Source: Clostridia bacterium
GTDB lineage: Bacteria > Bacillota_A > Clostridia > Oscillospirales > CAG-272
NCBI GenBank assembly: GCA_017630995.1
Contig: JAGBUD010000165.1
Location: 1-11,580 of the forward strand
Direction: 5' to 3'
Length of the DNA: 11,580 bases
Both the position numbers and the translations under genes were made by a program. Below the pieces are notes generated by a model that saw only the letters and a list, made by a program, of their open reading frames with translations, made no database searches and was not told the origin of the DNA. This document shows positions 1 to 6,043 of the stretch, piece after piece. Each line of letters begins with the position of its first letter. Position 1 is the stretch's first letter.

Positions 1-10
1 AGCTTTTATC

Positions 11-52
11 AAAAACGATATAATCTTAAATATCCACAACAAAATCGTTTTT
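11..52. repeat. 9-bp inverted repeat upstream of the small membrane protein gene
   Basis: AAAAACGAT at 11-19 is a perfect inverted copy of ATCGTTTTT at 44-52, separated by 24 bp. It lies just upstream of the promoter at 57-85. It could be the foot of a hairpin belonging to an upstream transcript or a divided operator. A TATAAT also sits at 19-24, but any matching -35 would fall outside the window. No function can be assigned from sequence alone. Confidence 0.4.
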
Positions 53-56
53 ATCA

Positions 57-85
57 TTGACTTTTTTTGAGTCAAGCGTTATAAT
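57..85 (+). promoter_or_regulatory. Near-consensus housekeeping promoter for the 97-aa membrane protein
   Basis: TTGACT (57-62) and TATAAT (80-85) are separated by exactly 17 bp, as expected for a SigA-type promoter. The -35 box is also the left arm of an inverted repeat, TTGACT (57-62) with AGTCAA (70-75), lying inside the promoter spacer. That could be a repressor operator or may be chance in AT-rich DNA. Transcription would start near 92, about 20 nt before the start codon. Confidence 0.8.
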
Positions 86-113
86 GGGTTTATTAAATTT
101 GTGAGGTGATTTT

Positions 114-407
114 ATGATTACTGTGCTTCAAGCTGTTAGCAGCGGTGTTATTGATAATATCAGCGGAAATTCTAATATTGGTTCTCAAAATCCTATAAAC
201 AATACAACCACAACCATACAACCTAATATTGATATAGCGTCGCTAATTATAGGATTAGTTTTAGGTTTAGGAATTGCAATTATTGCTTTTGGAATTTATT
301 ATTTTATAAAATCTTTTACTAAAGAAATAAAAGAAGATGTTATAGAACAAGTAACCGAAAAGCTCAAAAAAGAATCAGAAAATAAAAATAACGATGAGGA
401 GCAGTAA
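114..407 (+). CDS. Small single-pass membrane protein of unknown function
   Basis: This is a 97-residue protein that I do not recognise. Residues 1-40 are Asn/Ser/Thr-rich and uncharged apart from Asp. Residues about 41-65 form one strongly hydrophobic, Gly/Ile-rich membrane segment. Residues 66-97 are highly charged (Lys/Glu) and probably helical, possibly a short coiled coil. Lysines directly after the membrane segment suggest an N-outside, C-cytoplasmic orientation. The ATG has a good ribosome binding site (GAGGTG, 103-108). The gene has its own near-consensus promoter and its own terminator overlapping the stop codon, so it is probably monocistronic. It is much more AT-rich than the lysine genes downstream. 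A signalling, stress or phage-related small protein is possible, but nothing visible decides between these. Confidence 0.75.
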   Translation: MITVLQAVSSGVIDNISGNSNIGSQNPINNTTTTIQPNIDIASLIIGLVLGLGIAIIAFGIYYFIKSFTKEIKEDVIEQVTEKLKKESENKNNDEEQ

Positions 408-419
408 TGCTCCTTTTTT
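396..419 (+). terminator. Intrinsic terminator overlapping the end of the 97-aa gene
   Basis: GGAGCA (398-403), loop GTAA (404-407), TGCTCC (408-413), then a six-T run (414-419). The stop codon TAA (405-407) lies in the loop and the last two sense codons (Glu, Gln) form most of the left arm. A ribosome reaching the stop would cover the hairpin, so termination could be sensitive to translation. Confidence 0.9.
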
Positions 420-586
420 ATTTGAAAGAGAAAATCGAAAATTAATACACTTTCTGTCCTCTACGCTCGGCATAAGGGGGAGAGCAATTACAGCTGCTCT
501 CAATACTGAAAAAAGAAAAAATGCGAAGATTTCTCTTTCGCATTTAATTATAAAACTTATAAATATTTTAAACTTATAAAAAACTC
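420..586. other. Gene-free spacer with two hairpins
   Basis: I see no credible gene here. A perfect 7-bp hairpin lies at 480-501 (GAGAGCA with TGCTCTC) without a T tract on either strand. A second hairpin at 519-545 is listed separately. A 61-codon plus-strand frame across this stretch has no ribosome binding site, starts inside the preceding gene and crosses both hairpins, so I regard it as spurious. Confidence 0.5.
505..545 (-). terminator. Possible minus-strand intrinsic terminator
   Basis: AAATGCGAA (519-527) and TTCGCATTT (537-545) form a perfect 9-bp stem with a 9-nt loop. Read on the minus strand, the stem is followed by a long T-rich tract (complement of the A-rich 509-521 stretch), which is terminator form. 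On the plus strand only three Ts follow, so plus-strand termination would be weak. No minus-strand gene is visible that would need it. It may serve an antisense transcript or be a remnant. Confidence 0.4.
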
Positions 587-616
587 TTGACAATATATAT
601 TTATATGTGCTAAAAT
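587..616 (+). promoter_or_regulatory. Promoter of the lysine operon (extended -10)
   Basis: A perfect TTGACA (587-592) is followed after 18 bp by TAAAAT (611-616), preceded by TGC (608-610) as an extended -10. Transcription would begin at about 622-625, just before the first helix of the lysine riboswitch at 632. Confidence 0.85.
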
Positions 617-631
617 ATATTGTAAAATTTA

Positions 632-784
632 GATAGAGGCGCACTCGATGAATAGTACCGTACCGTGAAAGGCTCCCAAGGCCGTATGGGAAAGGTGTCA
701 GTGCCGAAGTGAGCATTTTGGAACGTGCTTGCTGGCAGTTCGGAAAATATCCGCCCTGTTGTCGCAGAAATGCGGAGTGCTATC
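632..784 (+). ncRNA. Lysine riboswitch (L box) aptamer
   Basis: This leader RNA senses lysine and controls the dapA-dapB-ddh-lysA operon. Seen directly: the closing helix P1 can form between GATAG (632-636) and CTATC (780-784), with a further possible pairing GCACTC (641-646) with GAGTGC (775-780). The conserved core words follow in family order: GATAGAGG at the 5' end, AGTA near 654, GAAAGG near 667, GCCGAAG at about 703-709, GCTGGC near 731 and GGAGTGCTATC at the 3' end. The order and wording match the known lysC leader of Bacillus. In the lysine-bound state P1 should hold GCTATC (779-784). Without lysine the same six bases can pair perfectly with GATAGC (814-819), the left arm of the downstream terminator. 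A lysine-OFF switch by transcription attenuation is therefore readable from the sequence. Confidence 0.96.
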
Positions 785-811
785 GCAACATACCTTTTTT
801 GTGTTTTGTGT

Positions 812-840
812 AAGATAGCTTTCGTTGGCTGTCTTTTTTT
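812..840 (+). terminator. Riboswitch-controlled intrinsic terminator
   Basis: AGATAGC (813-819) pairs with GCTGTCT (828-834), including one G-U pair, around an 8-nt loop, followed by a seven-T run (834-840). The left arm is complementary to the 3' P1 arm of the lysine aptamer, so the terminator and the antiterminator exclude each other. It lies about 75 nt before the dapA start. Confidence 0.93.
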
Positions 841-914
841 AATGTAAATCGCAATTTCCAAAAATAACCGAAAAAATTTAATTCAAATTAAATTATCTCA
901 AAGGAGAAAAACAT

Positions 915-1799
915 ATGAAAAACACTGTATTTACGGGAGCCGCTACCGCTATTGTAACTCCTCTTACCAAGGACGGCATTGATTACGAGCAGTTCGCGCG
1001 CCTTATAGAATGGCAGATTGCCGAGGGAATAGACGCTATCGTTGCCGTTGGAACAACGGGCGAGGGCTCAACCCTTACCGACGAGGAGCATAAGGAGGCT
1101 ATCCGCTTCTGCGTTGAGCAGGTTGCGGGCAGAGTTCCCGTTATCGCGGGCACAGGCTCAAACGACGTTGCGTATGCAATCGAGCTTACAAAGTATGCGT
1201 GCGAGGTGGGAGCAGACGCAATGCTTCTCGTAACTCCTTATTATAACAAAGCAACCCAAAACGGTCTTGTTCAGTTCTTTTCTGCAATAGCAGACGCTTC
1301 AACAAAGCCTTGTATTCTTTATAACGTTCCCGGCAGAACGGGCTGCAACCTTCTCCCCGAAACCGTTGCAAAGCTCGCAGACCACGAAAACATCGTTGCT
1401 ATCAAGGAAGCCTCGGGAAATCTCTCGCAGGTTGCGGAGCTTGCTCACCTCGTTGGTGACAAGATTGATATTTATTCGGGTAACGACGACCAGATAGTTC
1501 CCATTCTTTCCCTTGGCGGAAAGGGTGTTATTTCCGTTCTCTCAAACATTATGCCCAAGGCAACGAGCGATATGTGCCACCTCTTTATGAACGGTGACGC
1601 AAAGGCGGCGTGCAAGCTTCAGCTTGATCTCATTCCCCTTATAAACGCGCTCTTCTGCGAGGTTAACCCCATTCCCGCAAAGGCGGCTGTTGCTGCTATG
1701 GGATTCTGCGAAAACTATCTTCGCCTCCCCTTAACTCCTATGGAAAAGGCACACGAGGAAAAGCTCCTCGCTCTTATGAAGGAGCAAAATCTTATCTGA
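915..1799 (+). CDS. dapA: 4-hydroxy-tetrahydrodipicolinate synthase
   Basis: This cytoplasmic enzyme condenses pyruvate with aspartate semialdehyde, the first committed step to diaminopimelate and lysine. At 294 residues it is the usual family length. It shows the (beta/alpha)8 N-acetylneuraminate lyase-family signatures: GTTGE at 46-50 (catalytic Thr48 region), TPYY at 107-110 with the tyrosine of the catalytic triad, LYNVPGRTG at 135-143 with the second active-site Tyr136 and the substrate-binding Arg141, and VAIKEASG at 161-168 containing the Schiff-base Lys164. The start is ATG with AAGGAG at 901-906, at good spacing. It is the first gene after the lysine riboswitch, so enzyme level should fall when lysine is plentiful. 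dapB begins 20 bp downstream. Confidence 0.97.
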   Translation: MKNTVFTGAATAIVTPLTKDGIDYEQFARLIEWQIAEGIDAIVAVGTTGEGSTLTDEEHKEAIRFCVEQVAGRVPVIAGTGSNDVAYAIELTKYACEVGADAMLLVTPYYNKATQNGLVQFFSAIADASTKPCILYNVPGRTGCNLLPETVAKLADHENIVAIKEASGNLSQVAELAHLVGDKIDIYSGNDDQIVPILSLGGKGVISVLSNIMPKATSDMCHLFMNGDAKAACKLQLDLIPLINALFCEVNPIPAKAAVAAMGFCENYLRLPLTPMEKAHEEKLLALMKEQNLI

Positions 1800-1819
1800 T
1801 TTAAAAGGACGAACGCAAA

Positions 1820-2599
1820 ATGAATATTTTAATAAGCGGAATTTTGGGCCATATGGGCAAAGAGGTTGAAAAGCTTTGCCGCGAGGGATATCGCGGTGCG
1901 CGCTTTGCTTGCGGTGTTGATATAAACGCGCAGGGCACAGAAAATAATATATACCCCTCATTTGCCGCAATTCCTTATGACGTTAAGATAGACTGCATAG
2001 TTGATTTCTCGCATCACACGGCAATCGGTGCGGTGCTTGATTTTGCCAAGGAGCGCAGCATTCCCGCCGTTATAGCAACAACGGGACACACCGAAAGCGA
2101 GCTTATGGCAATAAAATCTGCGGCAAAGTCGATTCCCGTTTTTTTCAGCGCGAATATGTCGCTTGGCGTGGCTTTGCTCGTTGAGCTTGCAAAAACCGCC
2201 GCTGCCGCAATGCCCGAGGCTGAAATCGAAATTATAGAAAAGCACCATAACAGAAAGCTTGACGCTCCCAGCGGAACCGCGCTTATGCTTGCAAACGCGC
2301 TTTGCGAGGTGCGCCATGAGGCAACGCTTAATCTTGGCAGAAGCGGTCAAGGAAAGAGAACTGCCGAGGAAATCGGAATTCACGCAATAAGAATGGGCAA
2401 CATAGTCGGTGAGCACGAGGTTATCCTCGGAACGCAAAATCAAACCATAACCATAAAGCACGAGGCACATAGCAGAGCTCTCTTTGCCGAGGGTGCGCTT
2501 GCTGCCGCCGCATTCATTTATGAAAAGGGCGCAGGGCTTTACGATATGAATTCTCTTGTCGGCAAAAAGGAAAAGAGCGCTGTCGGCGCTTCTTTGTAA
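1820..2599 (+). CDS. dapB: 4-hydroxy-tetrahydrodipicolinate reductase
   Basis: This enzyme reduces the DapA product to tetrahydrodipicolinate with NAD(P)H in the cytoplasm. At 259 residues the length is normal. An N-terminal Rossmann nucleotide-binding region is visible, with GILGHMG at 7-13, followed by ATTGH at 86-90 and FSANMSLGV at 109-117. The C-terminal catalytic domain has the hallmark EKHHNRKLDAPSGTA at 140-154, with the catalytic His pair 142-143 and Lys146, and later the conserved AHSRALFAEGAL at 216-227. The glycine loop has His where many homologues carry Arg; this is a small variation and no sign of loss of function. An AAGGA stands upstream of the ATG. It lies between dapA and ddh in one operon. 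Confidence 0.96.
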   Translation: MNILISGILGHMGKEVEKLCREGYRGARFACGVDINAQGTENNIYPSFAAIPYDVKIDCIVDFSHHTAIGAVLDFAKERSIPAVIATTGHTESELMAIKSAAKSIPVFFSANMSLGVALLVELAKTAAAAMPEAEIEIIEKHHNRKLDAPSGTALMLANALCEVRHEATLNLGRSGQGKRTAEEIGIHAIRMGNIVGEHEVILGTQNQTITIKHEAHSRALFAEGALAAAAFIYEKGAGLYDMNSLVGKKEKSAVGASL

Positions 2600-2608
2600 G
2601 GAGAAATT

Positions 2609-3589
2609 ATGAAAGTTGCAATATACGGATACGGCAACCTCGGCAGAGGTGTTGAGGCTGCGATAAGATATAATCCCGATATGGAGCTTGTCGGCGTTTT
2701 CAGCCGCCGCGACCCCAAAACCATAACCCCCGCATTCCCCGAAACCAAGGTTTTTTCGGCTGATGACCTTTCGGGATTCAAATCCGAGATAGACGTTCTC
2801 ATTATCTGCGCGGGCAGTGCAACCGACCTGCCTAAAATGACCCCCGCACTTGCGGAGAGTTTCAACGTTGTTGATAGCTTTGATACCCACGCGAAAATCC
2901 CCGAGCATTTTGAAAATTGCGATAAGGCGGCGCGCGCGGGCGGAAAGGTCGTTCTTATCAGCGCGGGTTGGGACCCCGGTCTTTTCTCAATAGCAAGACT
3001 CTATGCCAATGCCGCACTTCCCGAGGGCGCGGATTATACGTTCTGGGGCAGAGGAATCAGCCAAGGCCATTCCGACGCTATCAGAAGAATTGAGGGCGTG
3101 CTTGATGCAAGACAGTACACCGTGCCGATTCCCGCAGCGCTCAACGCAGTCAGAGGTGGCGAATGTCCCACCCTCACAACTGCCGAAAAGCATCTGCGCG
3201 AGTGTTACGTTGTTGCCGAGGACGGAGCGGACAAGGCTCGCATTGAGAGGGAAATCAAAACAATGCCCAATTATTTTGCCGATTACGAAACCTCGGTTAC
3301 CTTTGTAACTATGGACGAGCTTCGCGCCAATCACCGCGGAATGCCCCATGGCGGCTCGGTTATAAGAAACGGCGTTACGGGTAAGGACGGCGAAAACCGC
3401 CACACAGTTGAGTTTTCCTTGAAGCTTGATTCAAACCCCGAATTCACGGGCAGCGTGCTTGTTGCATACGCAAGAGCTATATACAGAATGTCGCGTCGCG
3501 GTGACGTGGGCTGCAAAACCGTATTCGAGGTTGCGCCCGCCGACCTTTCGATTCATTCGATTGAAGAGCTGCGCGCACATCTTCTTTAA
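2609..3589 (+). CDS. ddh: meso-Diaminopimelate dehydrogenase
   Basis: This enzyme converts tetrahydrodipicolinate, ammonia and NADPH directly to meso-diaminopimelate, bypassing the succinylase or acetylase branch and the epimerase. The 326-residue length matches the family (about 320-330). Features seen: Rossmann loop GYGNLGRGVE at 7-16, the dehydrogenase word SAGWDPG at 118-124, WGRGISQGHSDA at 146-157 with the substrate-contacting region, MPHGG at 245-249, and NPEFTGSVLVAYARA at 276-290. These distinguish it from dihydrodipicolinate reductases and other oxidoreductases. The ATG follows an AGGAG (2599-2603) just after the dapB stop. With dapA, dapB and lysA it makes a complete four-enzyme route from aspartate semialdehyde to lysine; it also supplies diaminopimelate for peptidoglycan. 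Coenzyme preference is from family knowledge. Confidence 0.97.
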   Translation: MKVAIYGYGNLGRGVEAAIRYNPDMELVGVFSRRDPKTITPAFPETKVFSADDLSGFKSEIDVLIICAGSATDLPKMTPALAESFNVVDSFDTHAKIPEHFENCDKAARAGGKVVLISAGWDPGLFSIARLYANAALPEGADYTFWGRGISQGHSDAIRRIEGVLDARQYTVPIPAALNAVRGGECPTLTTAEKHLRECYVVAEDGADKARIEREIKTMPNYFADYETSVTFVTMDELRANHRGMPHGGSVIRNGVTGKDGENRHTVEFSLKLDSNPEFTGSVLVAYARAIYRMSRRGDVGCKTVFEVAPADLSIHSIEELRAHLL

Positions 3590-3600
3590 AATTTTCAGTC

Positions 3601-3605
3601 AGGAG
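3601..3605 (+). promoter_or_regulatory. Ribosome binding site that fixes the TTG start of lysA
   Basis: AGGAG lies 10 nt before TTG at 3616-3618. There is no ATG or GTG in frame near it, and the first methionine of the frame (residue 27) falls inside the conserved N-terminal region. TTG is therefore the likely start. Confidence 0.75.
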
Positions 3606-3615
3606 ATATTTTCCG

Positions 3616-4938
3616 TTGTTAGTTAAGGAAAAAAACGAATTTATTTGCGAGAATATTTCGCGCTCCGAGTCGGGCGAGCTTTGCTTTGCGGGTATGCCCC
3701 TCACCGCGCTCGCAAAGGAATACGGCACTCCCCTCTACCTCTATGACGAGGAGAGAATAAGAGAAAGGTGCCGCACCTATATAAACGCCATTCGCGCGAC
3801 GTTTGGTGAATGCGGTCAAGTGCTTTATGCCTCAAAGGCTGCAAGCTTCCGCCGCCTTTACGAAATTATGCGCGAGGAGGGAATGGGTATCGACGTTGTT
3901 TCGTCGGGTGAGATATACACCGCGCTTCTCGCAAAGTTTCCGCTTGAGCGTGCGTATTTCCATTCTAATAACAAAACCGATGAGGATATTGCCTATGCTA
4001 TAGACTCTGGTGTCGGCTATTTTGTGGTCGATAACGAGGAGGAGCTTGTGGTGATAGACAGTATAGCGGGCGAGAAGGGCAAAAAGCAGAGAATTCTTCT
4101 CCGCATAACCCCCGGTATCGACCCCCATACCTACGCCGCCGTTGCAACGGGTAAGGTGGATTCGAAATTCGGCAGTGCGATAGAAACGGGGCAGGCTTCT
4201 GCGATAACCGCGCTTGCGCTCTCGCTCCCGAATATCGAGCTTCGCGGCTTCCATTGCCATATCGGCTCGCAGGTGTTTGATTCGGATATCTATTTGCGCG
4301 CGGCAGACGTTATGCTCGATTTCGTTGCAGATATGAACGCAACCCACGGCTTCCTTGCCGCAGAGCTTGACCTTGGCGGCGGATACGGCGTGCGCTATAT
4401 TGCCGAGCAACCCGAGATTGATATTGCAAAGAATATCGCAGAGGTTGGCGCATTCATAAAGGAAAAGGTTGCCGCCCTCGGCATCGCTATGCCTAAAATC
4501 TCATTCGAGCCGGGTAGGAGCATTGTTGCCGACGCGGGACTTACCGTATATAAGGTAGGAACGGTTAAGCGTATCCCGGGCTATAAGACCTACGTTTCGG
4601 TAGACGGCGGAATGGCTGATAACCCGAGATTTGCGCTCTATGGCTCGCCATACACCATTATCCCCGTTGATAGCTATGCGGGAGAGCCGACGGAAACGGT
4701 TTCCGTCGTTGGCAGGTGCTGTGAAAGCGGTGACATTCTTCAAGAGAATATTCCTATGCCCTCGGCTATCAAGCGCGGCGCGCTTATCGCGTGTCTGACA
4801 ACGGGTGCATACCACTACTCGATGTCATCGAATTATAACAGACTCACCCGTCCCCCAGTCGTAATGCTTTCGGGCGGAAAGTCATACGTTGCGGTCAAAA
4901 AGGAAACGGTTGAGCATCTCACCGCCCTTGAGCTGTAA
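3616..4938 (+). CDS. lysA: Diaminopimelate decarboxylase
   Basis: This PLP enzyme decarboxylates meso-diaminopimelate to lysine, the last step of the pathway. It has 440 residues, typical of the family. The alanine-racemase-like barrel carries YASKA at 71-75 with the PLP lysine K74, HCHIGSQ at 213-219, LDLGGGYG at 251-258 and the phosphate-binding EPGRS at 298-302. The C-terminal beta domain has CCESGD at 368-373, with the conserved cysteine that reaches into the partner subunit's active site, and GAYHYSMSSNYN at 397-408. The TTG start is set by an AGGAG 10 nt upstream, and a weak start may lower its yield relative to ddh, sparing diaminopimelate for the cell wall (inference). It is the last gene of the riboswitch-controlled operon. 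Confidence 0.96.
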   Translation: MLVKEKNEFICENISRSESGELCFAGMPLTALAKEYGTPLYLYDEERIRERCRTYINAIRATFGECGQVLYASKAASFRRLYEIMREEGMGIDVVSSGEIYTALLAKFPLERAYFHSNNKTDEDIAYAIDSGVGYFVVDNEEELVVIDSIAGEKGKKQRILLRITPGIDPHTYAAVATGKVDSKFGSAIETGQASAITALALSLPNIELRGFHCHIGSQVFDSDIYLRAADVMLDFVADMNATHGFLAAELDLGGGYGVRYIAEQPEIDIAKNIAEVGAFIKEKVAALGIAMPKISFEPGRSIVADAGLTVYKVGTVKRIPGYKTYVSVDGGMADNPRFALYGSPYTIIPVDSYAGEPTETVSVVGRCCESGDILQENIPMPSAIKRGALIACLTTGAYHYSMSSNYNRLTRPPVVMLSGGKSYVAVKKETVEHLTALEL

Positions 4939-5013
4939 TTTTAAAGGTTATCATGCAAAAATCGCAAAGCGGCTTAAAATCCAAAATCCTAAATATTTAA
5001 AATAAAAATAAAG

Positions 5014-5039
5014 TGGGCGGTCATTTTTTTGACCGCCCA
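5014..5039 (+). terminator. Hairpin ending the lysine operon
   Basis: TGGGCGGTCA (5014-5023) pairs perfectly with TGACCGCCCA (5030-5039) around a six-T loop. It is the first stable hairpin after lysA. No T run follows it, so efficiency as an intrinsic terminator is uncertain. The same property on the minus strand (an A-rich run lies to its left, giving Ts on that strand) means it could also stop minus-strand transcription. Confidence 0.6.
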
Positions 5040-5080
5040 TACTTCTATTATATCAGCTCTTTTTCCGTTTGTAAACCCCA

Positions 5081-5155
5081 AATTTGCCTTTTTGCACAAT
5101 TTCTGCTATTTGCACAAAAAATAATTGTGAATTACTTACAATTTGCCATATTGCA
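5081..5155 (+). repeat. Duplicated 16-bp element upstream of the ncRNA promoter
   Basis: 5081-5096 and 5140-5155 share AATTTGCC followed, after a few bases, by TTGCA (13-14 of 16 positions identical). The second copy supplies most of the -35 box of the promoter at 5151. Between them TTTGCACAA occurs twice (5091-5099, 5109-5117), and CACAA/TTGTG forms an inverted repeat at about 5113-5129. This is the layout of regulator-binding sites, but no protein can be named. Confidence 0.4.
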
Positions 5156-5179
5156 ATTTAAAAATTCATATGATATACT
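5151..5179 (+). promoter_or_regulatory. Promoter of the large noncoding RNA
   Basis: TTGCAA (5151-5156) and TATACT (5174-5179) are separated by 17 bp, and TGA at 5171-5173 makes an extended -10. Transcription would start near 5186. There is no ribosome-bound gene downstream on this strand before the terminator at 6044-6105. Confidence 0.8.
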
Positions 5180-5264
5180 AAAGGCGAAGAGAGGATAAAA
5201 AAACAAAACCCATGGGAAAGTCCGAGAGCCTCGGACTATAAAAAACGCAAGCTCACGAAAGAGA

Positions 5265-5673
5265 GGTACACTCCAAAGAACACCTAATATTTTGGCTTTA
5301 ATGAAGCCCAAAAACGCTAACGAAGGAAGGTAAACTCCCAAAAACATTTCATAGAACCGAAAGGTTAGAACGGAACGCTGATAAAGGACGGTAAACTCCA
5401 ATGAGAAAGTAAGCTTCCCGCAAAATTTGCTTGTGGGACACCAAAATGCTAACGAAGGTAGGTACACTCCAAAGGAAAGGTAATTTAAGCCAATAGGCAT
5501 AAAACGCTAACGAAGGAAGGTATACTCCAAAGGAAAATTAATTTTAGAGTTAAAAGCTCATAAAAGGCAAACAAAAGGAAGGTACACTCCAATGAAAAAG
5601 TAAGGACGCCAAGGTCAAGGCCTTGGTAGGTATGCCCCAATAATAAAAGAGGTACGGTCCAATGATAAACTAA
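5265..5673 (+). repeat. Eight-copy GGTANACTCC motif array within the ncRNA
   Basis: Copies start at 5265, 5329, 5390, 5461, 5519, 5581, 5629 and 5651, with steps of 64, 61, 71, 58, 62, 48 and 22 nt. Core GGTANACTCC is exact in copies 1-6; copies 7 and 8 diverge (GGTATGCCCC, GGTACGGTCC). In copies 1, 3, 4, 5, 6 and 8 an A plus nine further bases follow, then TAA at a fixed position. Copies 2, 4 and 5 are preceded by GCTAACGAAGG; copy 3 has a relative (GCTGATAAAGG). A different hairpin occupies each of the intervals up to copy 7, and the one between copies 5 and 6 is weak. Conserved motifs around variable hairpins suggest a repeated RNA domain rather than a recent DNA duplication. Confidence 0.85.
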
Positions 5674-6043
5674 AAGGTAGCTAAAGGAAGCTCCGATTTC
5701 GCCGCAACAAGATAGGTCGATTCTGAAAATCTCCAAAAATCTCGGTATGGCGGTGCCGAGCGCACGTTGTGCGAAAAACGCATTACATATATAAACGAAA
5801 AGAAAACAAACAGCCGAAAAGAAGAAAAAGGAAAAATAAAAAGAAAAGTGGCGGCAAAAACGGCAGAAAACCTTTAATTTAACTAGCTTCTCCCAAACGT
5901 TCAAGGCTTCACCTTGGTAAATATAAGTTAATCCTACTTTAGGATTTGGATTTAGATATTGTGAAGGCGGTGAATCGAAAACGAGCGGGACACATCGGGA
6001 AAGAGAGGATAACCAAACGATGTTAGATATTAAGAGTGAACAT

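Noticed and set aside
375..861. Minus-strand frames of 113 and 83 codons across the lysine leader
   Set aside because: They run through the riboswitch and its promoter, which are clearly functional on the plus strand, and have no independent support.
1958..2908. 316-codon minus-strand frame opposite dapB and ddh
   Set aside because: It is a shadow of two well-identified genes on the plus strand. Its composition is random-like and Cys/Arg-rich, and it spans a gene boundary.
5132..5500. 122-codon minus-strand frame across the motif repeats
   Set aside because: Its hydrophobic repeats are simply the reverse translation of the GGTANACTCC motif, which is explained better as RNA. It also runs through the ncRNA promoter.
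5265..5673. CRISPR array
   Set aside because: Only about 10-23 nt are shared between units, the intervals vary from 22 to 71 nt, the intervening segments are hairpins rather than unrelated spacers, and no cas gene is present.
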